Shown: piece by piece, positions 10,056 through 18,822 of the stretch
Position numbering within the stretch: position 1 is the first letter of the stretch
How the letters are laid out: each line of letters begins with the position of its first letter
NCBI GenBank assembly: GCA_030657355.1
Contig: CP131057.1
Location: 579,501-643,500 of the forward strand
Reading direction: 5' to 3'
From: Radicibacter daui
GTDB taxonomy: Bacteria; Pseudomonadota; Alphaproteobacteria; Radicibacterales; Radicibacteraceae
Length of the DNA stretch: 64,000 nt
The notes under the pieces: generated by a model
What the model was told of the DNA's origin: nothing
The model's input: the letters and a program-made list of their open reading frames with translations, nothing else
The model's database searches: none
Made by a program: the position numbers and the translations under genes

Positions 10056-11114
10056 ATGCAGACCATCAAGGGACCCGCGATTTTCCTCGCCCAGTTTGCC
10101 GGCGATGCCGCGCCCTTCAACAGCTTCGACAGCATCTGCCGCTGGGCCGCTTCGCTCGGCTTCAAGGGCGTGCAGATCCCGAGCTGGGACGGGCGCCTTT
10201 TCGACCTCAAGAAGGCCTCGGAAAGCAAAACCTATTGCGACGATCTGAAGGGCGTCGCCGCCGGCCACGGCATTACCATCACCGAACTTTCAACCCATCT
10301 GCAGGGCCAGCTCGTCGCCGTGCATCCGGCCTATGACAGCGCTTTTGACGGTTTTGCCGCCCCGGAAGTGCGCGGCAACCCGGCCGCCCGTCAGGAATGG
10401 GCCGTTGACCAGTTGAAGCGCGCCGCCCGCGCCTCGGCCAATCTCGGCCTCAATGCCCACGCCACCTTCTCCGGCGCGCTGGCCTGGCCTTATGTCTATC
10501 CGTGGCCGCAGCGCCCGGCCGGCCTCGTGGAAGCGGCGTTCGATGAACTCGCCAAACGCTGGGTTCCCATCCTCAACGCCTTTGACGAGGCGGGCGTGGA
10601 TGTGTGTTACGAGATCCATCCGGGCGAGGATCTGCATGATGGCGTGACCTTCGAGATGTTCCTCGAGCGCACCGGCAATCATGCCCGCTGCAACATGCTC
10701 TACGACCCCTCGCACTATGTGCTGCAGGCGCTCGATTATCTCGAGCACATCGACATCTATCATGAACGCATCCGGATGTTTCATGTGAAGGATGCCGAGT
10801 TCAACCCCACCGGTCGGCAGGGCGTTTATGGCGGTTACCAGTCCTGGGTCGACCGGGCCGGACGTTTCCGCTCGCTCGGGGATGGTCAGGTCGATTTCAG
10901 CGGCATCTTCTCCAAACTCACCCAGTATGACTTCAAGGGCTGGGCGGTGATGGAGTGGGAATGCTGCCTGAAACATCCGGAAGATGGCGCGCGCGAAGGT
11001 GCCGCCTTTATCCGCGACCACATCATCCGCGTGACCGAACACGCCTTTGACGATTTTGCCAGCGCCGGCACCGACGATGCCGCCAACCGCCGCATGCTGG
11101 GCATAGACCGCTGA
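10056..11114 (+). CDS. TIM-barrel sugar isomerase/lyase-like protein, long form (second copy)
   Basis: This 352-residue cytoplasmic protein is of the same superfamily as the first barrel but about 100 residues longer. Likely metal ligands are E186 (in CYEIHPGEDL), D217 (in LYDPSHY), H243 (in MFHVKDAEF) and E300 or E302 (in VMEWECC). A glycine-rich insert after H243 (GVYGGYQSWVDRAGRF) is typical of long forms found next to Gfo/Idh/MocA genes. The ATG follows AGGGAAGGGAACACCT. It is 38 bases upstream of the second oxidoreductase. The locus resembles a 3-keto-glycoside cleavage pathway more than simple isomerisation, but this is inference. Confidence 0.9.
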   Translation: MQTIKGPAIFLAQFAGDAAPFNSFDSICRWAASLGFKGVQIPSWDGRLFDLKKASESKTYCDDLKGVAAGHGITITELSTHLQGQLVAVHPAYDSAFDGFAAPEVRGNPAARQEWAVDQLKRAARASANLGLNAHATFSGALAWPYVYPWPQRPAGLVEAAFDELAKRWVPILNAFDEAGVDVCYEIHPGEDLHDGVTFEMFLERTGNHARCNMLYDPSHYVLQALDYLEHIDIYHERIRMFHVKDAEFNPTGRQGVYGGYQSWVDRAGRFRSLGDGQVDFSGIFSKLTQYDFKGWAVMEWECCLKHPEDGAREGAAFIRDHIIRVTEHAFDDFASAGTDDAANRRMLGIDR

Positions 11115-11152
11115 ATTAACCGGGCAGAAACAATAAAACCGGGGAGAAAATC

Positions 11153-12328
11153 ATGGCTATCGAAGGACGCAGCGAAGGCACCAGGGCCGGCGGCCCCATC
11201 CGTCTCGGCATGGTAGGTGGCGGCCAAGGGGCCTTCATCGGCGGCGTGCACCGTATGGCGGCACGGCTGGATGGCGAGTTCCAGCTTGTTGCCGGCGCCC
11301 TTTCCAGCGACCCGGAACGTGCCCGCCGTTCAGGCGAGGAACTCGGCCTTGCGAGCGAGCGCAACTACGGCTCCTTTGCCGAGATGGCGAAGACCGAAGC
11401 GGCACGGGGCGACGGCATCGAGGCTGTCGCCATCGTCACCCCCAACCACATGCACTATCCGGCCGCCAAGGCTTTTCTGGAGGCCGGCATCCATGTCATC
11501 TGCGACAAGCCGCTCACCTCCACGGTGGCGGATGCGGAGGCGTTGGCAGCAGCGGTGAGGGCAAGCGGCAAACTCTTCATCCTTACCCACAATTATACCG
11601 GCTACCCGATGATCCGTCAGGCCCGCGCCATGATTGCCGACGGCGTGCTCGGCAAGCTGCGCGTGGTGCAGGCGGAGTATCCGCAGGGCTGGCTTACCGA
11701 GAAAGTGGAGGATACCGGTGCCAAACAGGCTGTCTGGCGCACCGACCCCGCCCAGTCCGGCGCCGGCGGTTGCATCGGCGATATCGGCACCCACGCCTAT
11801 AATCTCGCCCGCTTCGTCACCGGCCTTGAGCTTGAAAGCCTTGCGGCCGAACTCACCAGCTTCGTGCCCGGCCGGCGCCTTGATGACAATGCGCAGATGA
11901 TGCTGCGTTTCAAGGGCGGGGCCCGCGGCATGCTGTGGGCAAGCCAGGTGGCGCCGGGCAATGAAAACAGCCTGCGTCTGCGTGTGTACGGAGAAAAGGG
12001 CGGGCTGGAGTGGTTCCAGGAAGACCCGAACTATCTCTGGTTCACCCCGCATGGTGCCTCGCGCCAGCGTATCACCCGCGGGGGTGAAGGCGCCGGCCCG
12101 GCCGCCGCCCGCGTGACCCGCGTGCCCTCCGGCCACCCGGAAGGGTATCTGGAAGGTTTTGCCACCATCTACGCCGAAGCTGCCCGTGCCATCCGCGCCG
12201 CCCGGGGTGGCGGCAAACCGGCTGCCGATGTCATCTATCCCACCATCGCCGACGGGGTGGAAGGCATGCGCTTTATCGATGCTGCCGTCCGCTCTTCCAG
12301 GGCCGGCGGCGCCTGGACCAGCCTCTGA
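11153..12328 (+). CDS. Gfo/Idh/MocA-family oxidoreductase (second copy)
   Basis: This 391-residue NAD(P)-dependent oxidoreductase has the nucleotide-binding motif GMVGGGQGAFIG at about residues 19-30 and the conserved loop CDKPLTS, where D replaces the more usual E before KP. A catalytic-region stretch GGCIGDIGTHAYNLARF follows. The N-terminal 14 residues are a short polar extension. It starts 38 bases after the long TIM-barrel gene with ACCGGGGAGAAAATC upstream. It may be the reductase that restores the 3-hydroxyl after cleavage, or may act on a different intermediate. The two oxidoreductases of this operon are clearly distinct paralogues rather than duplicates. Confidence 0.92.
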   Translation: MAIEGRSEGTRAGGPIRLGMVGGGQGAFIGGVHRMAARLDGEFQLVAGALSSDPERARRSGEELGLASERNYGSFAEMAKTEAARGDGIEAVAIVTPNHMHYPAAKAFLEAGIHVICDKPLTSTVADAEALAAAVRASGKLFILTHNYTGYPMIRQARAMIADGVLGKLRVVQAEYPQGWLTEKVEDTGAKQAVWRTDPAQSGAGGCIGDIGTHAYNLARFVTGLELESLAAELTSFVPGRRLDDNAQMMLRFKGGARGMLWASQVAPGNENSLRLRVYGEKGGLEWFQEDPNYLWFTPHGASRQRITRGGEGAGPAAARVTRVPSGHPEGYLEGFATIYAEAARAIRAARGGGKPAADVIYPTIADGVEGMRFIDAAVRSSRAGGAWTSL

Positions 12329-12345
12329 CCCTGGAGACTTCCGGT

Positions 12346-12376
12346 GGCCGGTTCCGGCCGGTCATCGGGATTTTTT
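12346..12376 (+). terminator. Weak hairpin plus T-run before beta-mannosidase gene
   Basis: GGCCGG (12346-12351) faces CCGGCC (12354-12359) across a very short loop, and a run of six T occurs at 12371-12376. It may attenuate transcription before the glycosidase gene. The stem is short and the T-run is displaced from it, so the call is weak. Confidence 0.3.
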
Positions 12377-12413
12377 AAAGGGAAACATCGCCCCCGACCG
12401 ACAGAGGTCTTTC

Positions 12414-14897
12414 ATGGATCCGGCTTTCCTCGCTCCGCCCCGCACCGATACCGGTTTCAGGTCCTTCGATCTCGGTGGAAGCTGGCGGGCCAGCGCGCCG
12501 GAAAAGGGCATCTCCCTGCCCGTTTCCCTGCCCGGCGACCTGCACAGCGCCCTGATGGCGGCAGGCCACATTCCCGATCCTTATTTCGGCCGCAACGAAC
12601 TCGAGATCCAGTGGGTCGCCCATACGTCCTGGGTGTTCGAGCGGAGTTTCGAGCTGCCCTCGGCTGATGCCGGTGCCCTCTGGACGCTGAGCTTCGAGAC
12701 TGTCGATTGCCTTGCCACCCTCACACTCAATGGCAAGCCGGTCGGCGAGATGCAGAACCAGTTTCGCCGTTACCGCTTTGAGGTCGGGCATCTGCTGGTG
12801 CCGGGCACGAACTACCTGCGGCTGGAGTTCACCCCGGCGCCGGAAGAAGCCAACCGCCGCGCAGCCGCCTTTCCGTTCGAAGTGCCCTATGCAGCCATGA
12901 ACATGTATCCCGTCCGGCTCAATTTCCTGCGCAAGGTGCAGTGCCATGCCGGCTGGGACTGGAACCTCTGTCTGATGCCGCTTGGCGTCTATGGCGCCAT
13001 CACCCTGACCCGCAGCCCGCTCGCCCGCATCGAGCATGTGGAAACCCGCCAGCGGCATGATGCGGGCGGGTCGATCACCGTCACCGCGCTGGTCGAACTT
13101 CATGCCGCCCGTGATGGCGAGGCTCATCTCGGCATCAGCCTTGAGGATGAAGGCATCTCCCGCCCCGTCACGCTCAGGGCCGGCATCAACCATCTCTCCC
13201 ACAGCTTTACCCTCGACCGCCCGCGCCTGTGGTGGCCGGCAGGGCAAGGCGACCAGCCACTTTACGATCTGACCGTCACGCTTGACGGCGAGCGTGTCAC
13301 TCGCCGCCTTGGCCTGCGCACCATGGCGCTCGTCACTGAAAAGGATGAGGTCGGCGAGACGATGAAGCTCCGGGTCAATGGCCGGGATGTCTTCGCCAAG
13401 GGCGCCAACTGGATACCGGGCGATGCCCTGCCCGGCCGCATCACACCGGAAAACCTGCTGCCGCTGCTGCGCTCGGCCGTCGATGCCAACATGAACATGC
13501 TGCGGGTCTGGGGCGGCGGCCAGTTTGAGCCGGACTGGTTCTACGAAGCTTGTGACGAGCTTGGCCTCATGATCTGGCACGACTTCATGTTCTCCTGCAT
13601 GCACTACCCGGCCGACCGGGCCTTTTTGCAGGAAGTGCGGGCTGAGGCGGAATATCAGGTACGCCGCCTCGCCCACCATCCTTCCATCGCTCTCTGGTGC
13701 GGGGATAACGAGGTAGTCGGCGCCCTTGGCTGGTACGAGGCAACACGCAAGAACCGCGACCGTTATCTGGTGCTCTATGACCGGCTGAACCGCACGCTGG
13801 AAGAAGTGGTGGAGGATCACGATCCCGAGCGGCGCTTCTGGCCCTCCTCCCCCTCGCTCGGGCCGCTCAATTTCGACGATGGCTGGCATGGCGACACCAG
13901 CGGGGACCTGCATTTCTGGGAAGTCTGGCACAGCGCCAAACCCTTCGAGTTTTACCGCACCATCAAGCCGCGTTTCTGCTCCGAGTTCGGTTTCCAGTCC
14001 TTTCCCTCCATGCCGGTGATCGAGAGTTTTGCCGCGCCGGAAGAGCGCAACATCTCCTCTCCGGTTATGGAGATCCACCAGCGCAACCAGGGCGGCAATG
14101 CCCGCATCGTAGAGACGATGACGCGCTATTTCCGCTTTCCGAAGGATTTCGAGGCGCTGGTTTACCTGAGCCAGATCCAGCAGGCCCTCGCCATCGGCAC
14201 CGCCGTCGATTACTGGCGCTCGCTGAAGCCGCGCTGCATGGGCACGCTCTACTGGCAGCTCAACGACACCTGGCCGGTCGCTTCCTGGTCGAGCCTCAAT
14301 TATGGCGGCAGCTGGAAGCTGCTGCACTACGCCGCCCGCCATTTCTACGCCCCGGTGCGAGTGGTCGCGATCCCGGATGACAACGACGGTGCCCGGGTGC
14401 ATCTGGTGGCCGTCAGCGACGATCCGGCGCCGGTAACCCTGACGGTCAGGCTGCGCTTCGTCAGCCTTGCCGGTGACATTCACGACGAAGCGCCGCTGGA
14501 AGTCTCCGTGCCGCCCGGCCGCAGCACACCCGTTGCCACCGTGCCGCTGAGCGCCCTGGGGAAGGAAAGTTTCCTTGCCATCAGCTGGCATTCGGCCGAT
14601 GGCCGCCATGCCGGCCGCAACGACTATTTCCCGCGCCCCTACAAGGACTATGTGCTGCCGCGTCCCGAGATCACCGCAGAGTGGCACCGGACAGCGGGCG
14701 GCAGGCTATTCCTCACCCTGTCATCCCCGGAGCCCGCCTTCTACGTCACTGCCGAAACCCGTGCCGCCGGCCGCTTCAGCGACAATGGCGTCACCCTGCT
14801 GCCGGGCGAGCCACTCGCTCTTGAGTGGCTGCCGGCAGACGCGGGAATGGACCCAAAGGACGATCTGGTGATCCGGCATCTGGCGCTTACGAGCTGA
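12414..14897 (+). CDS. Beta-mannosidase, glycoside hydrolase family 2
   Basis: This 827-residue enzyme hydrolyses terminal beta-mannosyl residues with retention of configuration. The order is an N-terminal jelly-roll domain (to about residue 190), immunoglobulin-like domains, a TIM barrel and C-terminal beta domains. The acid/base is E433 in WCGDNEVVG and the nucleophile is E524 in RFCSEFGFQS. The stretch NMLRVWGGG before them is diagnostic of beta-mannosidases. No signal peptide is present, so it acts in the cytoplasm on imported mannosides. It closes the LacI-controlled operon, and its last 11 bases overlap the convergent amidohydrolase gene. It makes a beta-mannoside the best guess for the importer's cargo. 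Confidence 0.95.
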   Translation: MDPAFLAPPRTDTGFRSFDLGGSWRASAPEKGISLPVSLPGDLHSALMAAGHIPDPYFGRNELEIQWVAHTSWVFERSFELPSADAGALWTLSFETVDCLATLTLNGKPVGEMQNQFRRYRFEVGHLLVPGTNYLRLEFTPAPEEANRRAAAFPFEVPYAAMNMYPVRLNFLRKVQCHAGWDWNLCLMPLGVYGAITLTRSPLARIEHVETRQRHDAGGSITVTALVELHAARDGEAHLGISLEDEGISRPVTLRAGINHLSHSFTLDRPRLWWPAGQGDQPLYDLTVTLDGERVTRRLGLRTMALVTEKDEVGETMKLRVNGRDVFAKGANWIPGDALPGRITPENLLPLLRSAVDANMNMLRVWGGGQFEPDWFYEACDELGLMIWHDFMFSCMHYPADRAFLQEVRAEAEYQVRRLAHHPSIALWCGDNEVVGALGWYEATRKNRDRYLVLYDRLNRTLEEVVEDHDPERRFWPSSPSLGPLNFDDGWHGDTSGDLHFWEVWHSAKPFEFYRTIKPRFCSEFGFQSFPSMPVIESFAAPEERNISSPVMEIHQRNQGGNARIVETMTRYFRFPKDFEALVYLSQIQQALAIGTAVDYWRSLKPRCMGTLYWQLNDTWPVASWSSLNYGGSWKLLHYAARHFYAPVRVVAIPDDNDGARVHLVAVSDDPAPVTLTVRLRFVSLAGDIHDEAPLEVSVPPGRSTPVATVPLSALGKESFLAISWHSADGRHAGRNDYFPRPYKDYVLPRPEITAEWHRTAGGRLFLTLSSPEPAFYVTAETRAAGRFSDNGVTLLPGEPLALEWLPADAGMDPKDDLVIRHLALTS

Positions 14898-16071
14898 GAT
14901 AACGCTCGGCAAGCCGCGCCCACATGGCGGCGCCCACCGTCAGGCTTTCGTCCGCAAAGTCATATTTCGGATTATGCAGGATTGCCGAGTTGACGCCGTT
15001 GCCAAGGCGCAGGAAGCAGCCCGGCTTGTGCTCGAGGAAATGCGCAAAATCCTCGCTGCCCGGAATGAGGTTGCAGGGACCAACCTTGTCCTCTCCGACC
15101 AGTTCGATGGCCACCTGCCGAGCGAACTCGGTTTCCGCTTCCGCATTCAGCACTACCGGATGGCCGTGGTCGTAATCGATCTCGACTTCTGCGCCATGCC
15201 CTTCTGCCGCTGCTGTGGCCAGCGCCCGGATCCGCGCTTCCAGCAACGTTCGCACCGCAGGGTCGAACGAGCGGATGCTGAGCACGATGCGTGCCGTCTC
15301 GGGGATGACATTGGCGGCATCGCCGCTGTGGATGGCGCCCACCGTCACCACCGCCGTTTGCGTCGGGTCGATGCTGCGCGAGACAACCGTCTGCAGGCTC
15401 ATGACCAGCGAGCAGGCAATCACGATGGGATCGATGGTGAGGTGCGGGCGGGAAGCGTGGCCGCCCTTGCCGTGAATGGTGATGATTGCCGTATCGGAGG
15501 CAGCCATCAAGGGCCCGGAGCGGAAAAGCCAGGTCCCTTCCGGTGCGCCGGGATGGTTGTGCAGCCCGAAGATTGCGTCGAAAGGAAAACGATCGAAGAG
15601 CCCGTCGGCGATCATCGCCTGGGCCCCGCTCTGTTTTCCCGCCTCTTCGGCCGGCTGGAAGATCAGGGTGAGAGTGCCGCTGAAACGACGCGTGCGCGCC
15701 AGATAGTCGGCCGCCCCCAGAAGCATGGTCGTGTGGCCATCATGCCCGCAGGCATGCATGACGCCCGGTACCGTGCTTGCATAGTCTTTACCGGTTTGCT
15801 CGGCGATGGGCAGGGCATCCATGTCGGCGCGGATGGCAATGCTCTTGCTGCCGCTGCCGGCCGTCAGGCGCGCGACCACACCATGGCCGCCAACATTGCG
15901 CGTCACCTCATATCCCCAGCTCTCCAGCTTTTCTGCAACCATCGCCGCAGTCTTCGCTTCCTTGAAGGAAAGCTCGGGGTTGGCGTGAAGGTGGCGGCGG
16001 ATGGCGGTGAGTTCGCCCTTCATGGGCGCAAAATCATCCAGGCCGGCATAGTCGTTCTTGAGGGTCATCAC
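14887..16071 (-). CDS. M20-family amidohydrolase (N-acyl-amino-acid/hippurate hydrolase type)
   Basis: This 394-residue metal-dependent hydrolase releases an amino acid from an N-acyl or peptide-like conjugate. Metal-site motifs are MHACGHDGHT and FQPAEEAG, with the preceding IRADMDALP strand. The lid/dimerisation domain contains GKGGHASRPH, and a late PGSEDFAHF supplies another ligand. There is no signal peptide. It is the last gene of the amino-acid importer operon, 110 bases after the ATPase, so it probably processes what that system imports. The 3' end overlaps the convergent beta-mannosidase gene by 11 bases. The exact acyl group is not readable. Confidence 0.93.
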   Translation of the reverse strand: MMTLKNDYAGLDDFAPMKGELTAIRRHLHANPELSFKEAKTAAMVAEKLESWGYEVTRNVGGHGVVARLTAGSGSKSIAIRADMDALPIAEQTGKDYASTVPGVMHACGHDGHTTMLLGAADYLARTRRFSGTLTLIFQPAEEAGKQSGAQAMIADGLFDRFPFDAIFGLHNHPGAPEGTWLFRSGPLMAASDTAIITIHGKGGHASRPHLTIDPIVIACSLVMSLQTVVSRSIDPTQTAVVTVGAIHSGDAANVIPETARIVLSIRSFDPAVRTLLEARIRALATAAAEGHGAEVEIDYDHGHPVVLNAEAETEFARQVAIELVGEDKVGPCNLIPGSEDFAHFLEHKPGCFLRLGNGVNSAILHNPKYDFADESLTVGAAMWARLAERYLSS

Positions 16072-16147
16072 GAAACTTCCGGTTCGGGCAAAAGGGTGCC
16101 CACCACCAGCTCCCCTCCCCCCGGGAGGAGGACGCTGGCGGCGGGCA

Positions 16148-16175
16148 ATCGCTGCCGGGCTGGCGTGGCAGCGAT
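16148..16175. other. Intergenic hairpin
   Basis: A 9-bp perfect stem, ATCGCTGCC (16148-16156) with GGCAGCGAT (16167-16175), has a 10-base loop in the gap between the importer ATPase and the M20 hydrolase genes. There is no T-run on either side, so it looks like a processing or stabilising element rather than a terminator. Confidence 0.4.
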
Positions 16176-16181
16176 ATCGGG

Positions 16182-16961
16182 TCAGATGAAGCGCGAGAGG
16201 AAGGTGCGCGTTCGCGGGTGCTGCGGATTGCCAATCACGGCTTCCGGCGGCCCTTCCTCCACCACCTTGCCGCCATCCATGAAGACGACACGGTCCGCCG
16301 CCTCGCGGGCAAACCCGATCTCATGGGTGACGACGATCATGGTGAGGCCCTGGCTAGCCAGATCGCGCATGGTCGCCAGCACTTCGCCGACGAGTTCCGG
16401 ATCGAGCGCAGAGGTTGGCTCGTCGAACAGCATGAGCCTCGGCTTGATTGCCAGCGCCCGGGCAATCGCTACACGTTGCTGCTGCCCACCGGAGAGCTGG
16501 CGCGGGTAAGCATGAGCCTTCTCGGAAAGCCCCACCTTCTCCAGCAGCGTCATCGCATAGTCGGTCGCTTCCTTTCGACTCACGCCGTGAATCCCAACCG
16601 GCGCCTCGATGATGTTCTGCAGGGCCGTCATATGCGGATAGAGGTTGAACTGCTGGAAGACCATGCCGATCTTGCGCCGCTGGAGCGCGATGGCATGGGC
16701 CGAGAGCTGGATCAGCTTTCCCTTGTGGAGACGGTAGCCGATCTGCTCGCCATCGACTTCAATGGAGCCGCTGTTGATGCTCTCCAGATGGTTGATGCAG
16801 CGCAGGAAGGTGGACTTGCCGGACCCTGACGGCCCCAGGATCACCACCACCTCGCCGGGCGTGACTTCAAGGTCGATGCCCTTCAGCACTTCCAGATGGT
16901 CGAAGGATTTGTGGACGTTGCGGGCCCGTACCAGCGGTGCCGGGGATGTTGCCTGCGTCAT
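16182..16961 (-). CDS. Polar amino-acid ABC transporter ATP-binding protein (GlnQ/HisP type)
   Basis: This 259-residue ATPase of the PAAT family has Walker A GPSGSGKST, signature LSGGQQQRVAIARAL and Walker B LMLFDEPTSALDPE. The conserved histidine lies in VVTHEIGFA. The protein has an insert after the first beta strands (DGEQIGYRLHKGKLIQLSAH), as in many rhizobial PAAT ATPases. Its start codon overlaps the permease stop (ATGA), so it is co-translated with the channel subunit. It energises uptake of an amino acid or amino-acid conjugate captured by the binding protein at 17899-18789. Confidence 0.95.
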   Translation of the reverse strand: MTQATSPAPLVRARNVHKSFDHLEVLKGIDLEVTPGEVVVILGPSGSGKSTFLRCINHLESINSGSIEVDGEQIGYRLHKGKLIQLSAHAIALQRRKIGMVFQQFNLYPHMTALQNIIEAPVGIHGVSRKEATDYAMTLLEKVGLSEKAHAYPRQLSGGQQQRVAIARALAIKPRLMLFDEPTSALDPELVGEVLATMRDLASQGLTMIVVTHEIGFAREAADRVVFMDGGKVVEEGPPEAVIGNPQHPRTRTFLSRFI

Positions 16962-17902
16962 CTTGCGGCCTCCTCGACTTGCGTCGTGGCATCCGCTGCG
17001 ACGGCGTTCCGGACCGGTCCGGAACGCCTGTCACCGCGGGCGTAATAGCGTTCGACATATCCCTGGCCGACATTCAGCAGCGAGGTGATGAAGAGGTACC
17101 AGATGACCGCCACCAGCAGCATGGGCACGACTTCGAAGGTGCGGTTGTAGATCGACTGCACCGAATAGAGCAGATCGGCCATGGCGATGACGCTGACCAG
17201 CGAAGTAGCCTTGATCATGCTGATGAGCTGGTTGCCCGTCGGCGGCACGATGGAACGCATGGCTTGCGGAATGATGATGCGGCGCAGGGCCCGGGCGCGG
17301 GTCATGCCAAAGGCCTCCGCCGTCTCGAACTGGCCCTTGTCGACCGAGAGCAAACCGCCGCGGATGATTTCGGCCATGTAGGCCGCTTCATTGAGGGCAA
17401 GGCCGCAGATCGCCGCCGTCATTGGCGTGATGACGGAATTTGTATCCCAGCTGGCAAAGGTCGGCCCGAACACCGGGATGCCGATGGAAAGCTCCGGGAA
17501 CAGCGTCGAGAGATTGTACCAGAAGATCAGCTGCACCAAGAGCGGCGTGCCGCGGAAGAACCAGATGAAGAGCGAGGCCAGCGTTTTTGCCAGCCCGTCC
17601 TTCGACAGGCGCGCGATCGCCAGCAGCAAGCCAAGCACGATGCCAAGCGCCATGGCGACGACGGTCAGGCCCAGCGATACACCAAGGCCGCGGATCACCA
17701 CCGGGTCGAAGAAATACCGGGCAACAACCGGCCAGCCGAAATTTTCGTTATGCGCAACCGACCAGGCAAAGCTGGCCGCAAGGGCGAGCACGATCACCCA
17801 GGCGGCAAGGCGCCCCGCCGGAAACGGCTTGTGCGCCTGTGCCACATCGCGCAAATCCGCATCGCCGGCAGGCGATGCGGGATTTACGACGGATTTGCTC
17901 AT
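16958..17902 (-). CDS. Polar amino-acid ABC transporter permease (HisM/GlnP type)
   Basis: This 314-residue inner-membrane protein has an N-terminal polar tail of about 30 residues, a first membrane helix and then the conserved core (RGLGVSLGLTVVAMALG). The motif WFFRGTPLLVQLIFWYN is typical of the HisM family, and the coupling loop reads FGMTRARALRRIIIPQAM. Only one permease gene is present, so the channel is probably a homodimer. The start overlaps the binding-protein stop by four bases (ATGA) and the end overlaps the ATPase start in the same way. Confidence 0.94.
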   Translation of the reverse strand: MSKSVVNPASPAGDADLRDVAQAHKPFPAGRLAAWVIVLALAASFAWSVAHNENFGWPVVARYFFDPVVIRGLGVSLGLTVVAMALGIVLGLLLAIARLSKDGLAKTLASLFIWFFRGTPLLVQLIFWYNLSTLFPELSIGIPVFGPTFASWDTNSVITPMTAAICGLALNEAAYMAEIIRGGLLSVDKGQFETAEAFGMTRARALRRIIIPQAMRSIVPPTGNQLISMIKATSLVSVIAMADLLYSVQSIYNRTFEVVPMLLVAVIWYLFITSLLNVGQGYVERYYARGDRRSGPVRNAVAADATTQVEEAAR

Positions 17903-18789
17903 TTGGGCAGGACCCCACCGAGATTGATGCCGGGCTCCTTGATCATGTTGTTCTCAAGGCCCCACTTTTTCATGATCGCGCCGTAGGTGCCGTTGTCCAT
18001 GAGAAGCTTGACGGCATCCATCAGCACTGGCCCAAGCGACGACCCCTTGGGCACCACGGCGCCCTGAAACAGGTCCTGGAAACCGTTCTTCTGGCCGACA
18101 CCGGTCAGCTCAAGCTGGCCGTTTGCCTGCTGCACGAAGTAGGTAAGCGGCGCCTGCGACGAGAAAAACGCGTCGGACCGCTTCGAGCGCACCGCGAGGA
18201 TAGAGCTCGGCTGATCGGTGAAGGACTGCACCTCGATCGGAGCCTTGCCGTCCGTCTTGCACTTCTCGGCCTGGACCTGGATCACCTTCTCGGCGGAACC
18301 GCCGGCCATCACCGCGATACGATTGCCGCAGGCGGTATCGAGCGAGGTGATGCCCTTGGGATTGCCCTTCTGCACGGCAAACACGACGAACTCCTGCACC
18401 CAGTCGACGAAGTCATTGGCTTCTTCGCGGGTCTTGAAATCACCGACCGGGCCGAAGGCAAACTGGTACCGGCCGGAATTGACGCCGGCGAGCAAGGCCG
18501 GCAGACCACTGACGGATTCATGCTCGATCTTGACGCCCAGCACCTGCCCGATGGCGTCGGTCATGTCGGCGCTGGCACCGGTCATCTCGGTACCGGTCAC
18601 AATCTCGTAGGGCGGGAAGGAACCGTTATTGACGGAAACCATCTTGCCGGAGGTGCGGAATTCTTCCGGCAGCCGGGCACGAAGCTCTTCATTGACGCCG
18701 AGCTTGGGCAGGCTGGCATCCTCGGCCATGGCTGCGCTGGAAATCAGCGTCGCGGCCATGGCAAGCAGGGTCATCTTGAGTGCTGACAT
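17899..18789 (-). CDS. Polar amino-acid ABC transporter substrate-binding protein
   Basis: This 296-residue periplasmic protein of family 3 has a signal peptide (MSALKMTLLAMAATLISSAAMAED, cleaved near AMA-ED). Typical motifs are NNGSFPPYEIV and GASADMTDAIG near the N-terminus. The AGVNSGRYQFAFGPV segment is characteristic of cluster-3 binding proteins for polar amino acids or opine-like compounds. The start codon is preceded by GGAGATAAC. It is separated by 33 bases from the upstream decarboxylase-like gene and overlaps the permease start. The ligand is unknown, but the M20 hydrolase in the same operon suggests an N-acylated amino acid. Confidence 0.94.
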   Translation of the reverse strand: MSALKMTLLAMAATLISSAAMAEDASLPKLGVNEELRARLPEEFRTSGKMVSVNNGSFPPYEIVTGTEMTGASADMTDAIGQVLGVKIEHESVSGLPALLAGVNSGRYQFAFGPVGDFKTREEANDFVDWVQEFVVFAVQKGNPKGITSLDTACGNRIAVMAGGSAEKVIQVQAEKCKTDGKAPIEVQSFTDQPSSILAVRSKRSDAFFSSQAPLTYFVQQANGQLELTGVGQKNGFQDLFQGAVVPKGSSLGPVLMDAVKLLMDNGTYGAIMKKWGLENNMIKEPGINLGGVLPK

Positions 18790-18822
18790 TCTGTTATCTC
18801 CTCTGGAGCATGAAGCCGGTTT

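Noticed and set aside
12375-14687. 770-codon open frame on the minus strand
   Set aside because: It is antisense to the beta-mannosidase, whose catalytic residues and domain order are clear. Long antisense frames are expected in such GC-rich codon use.
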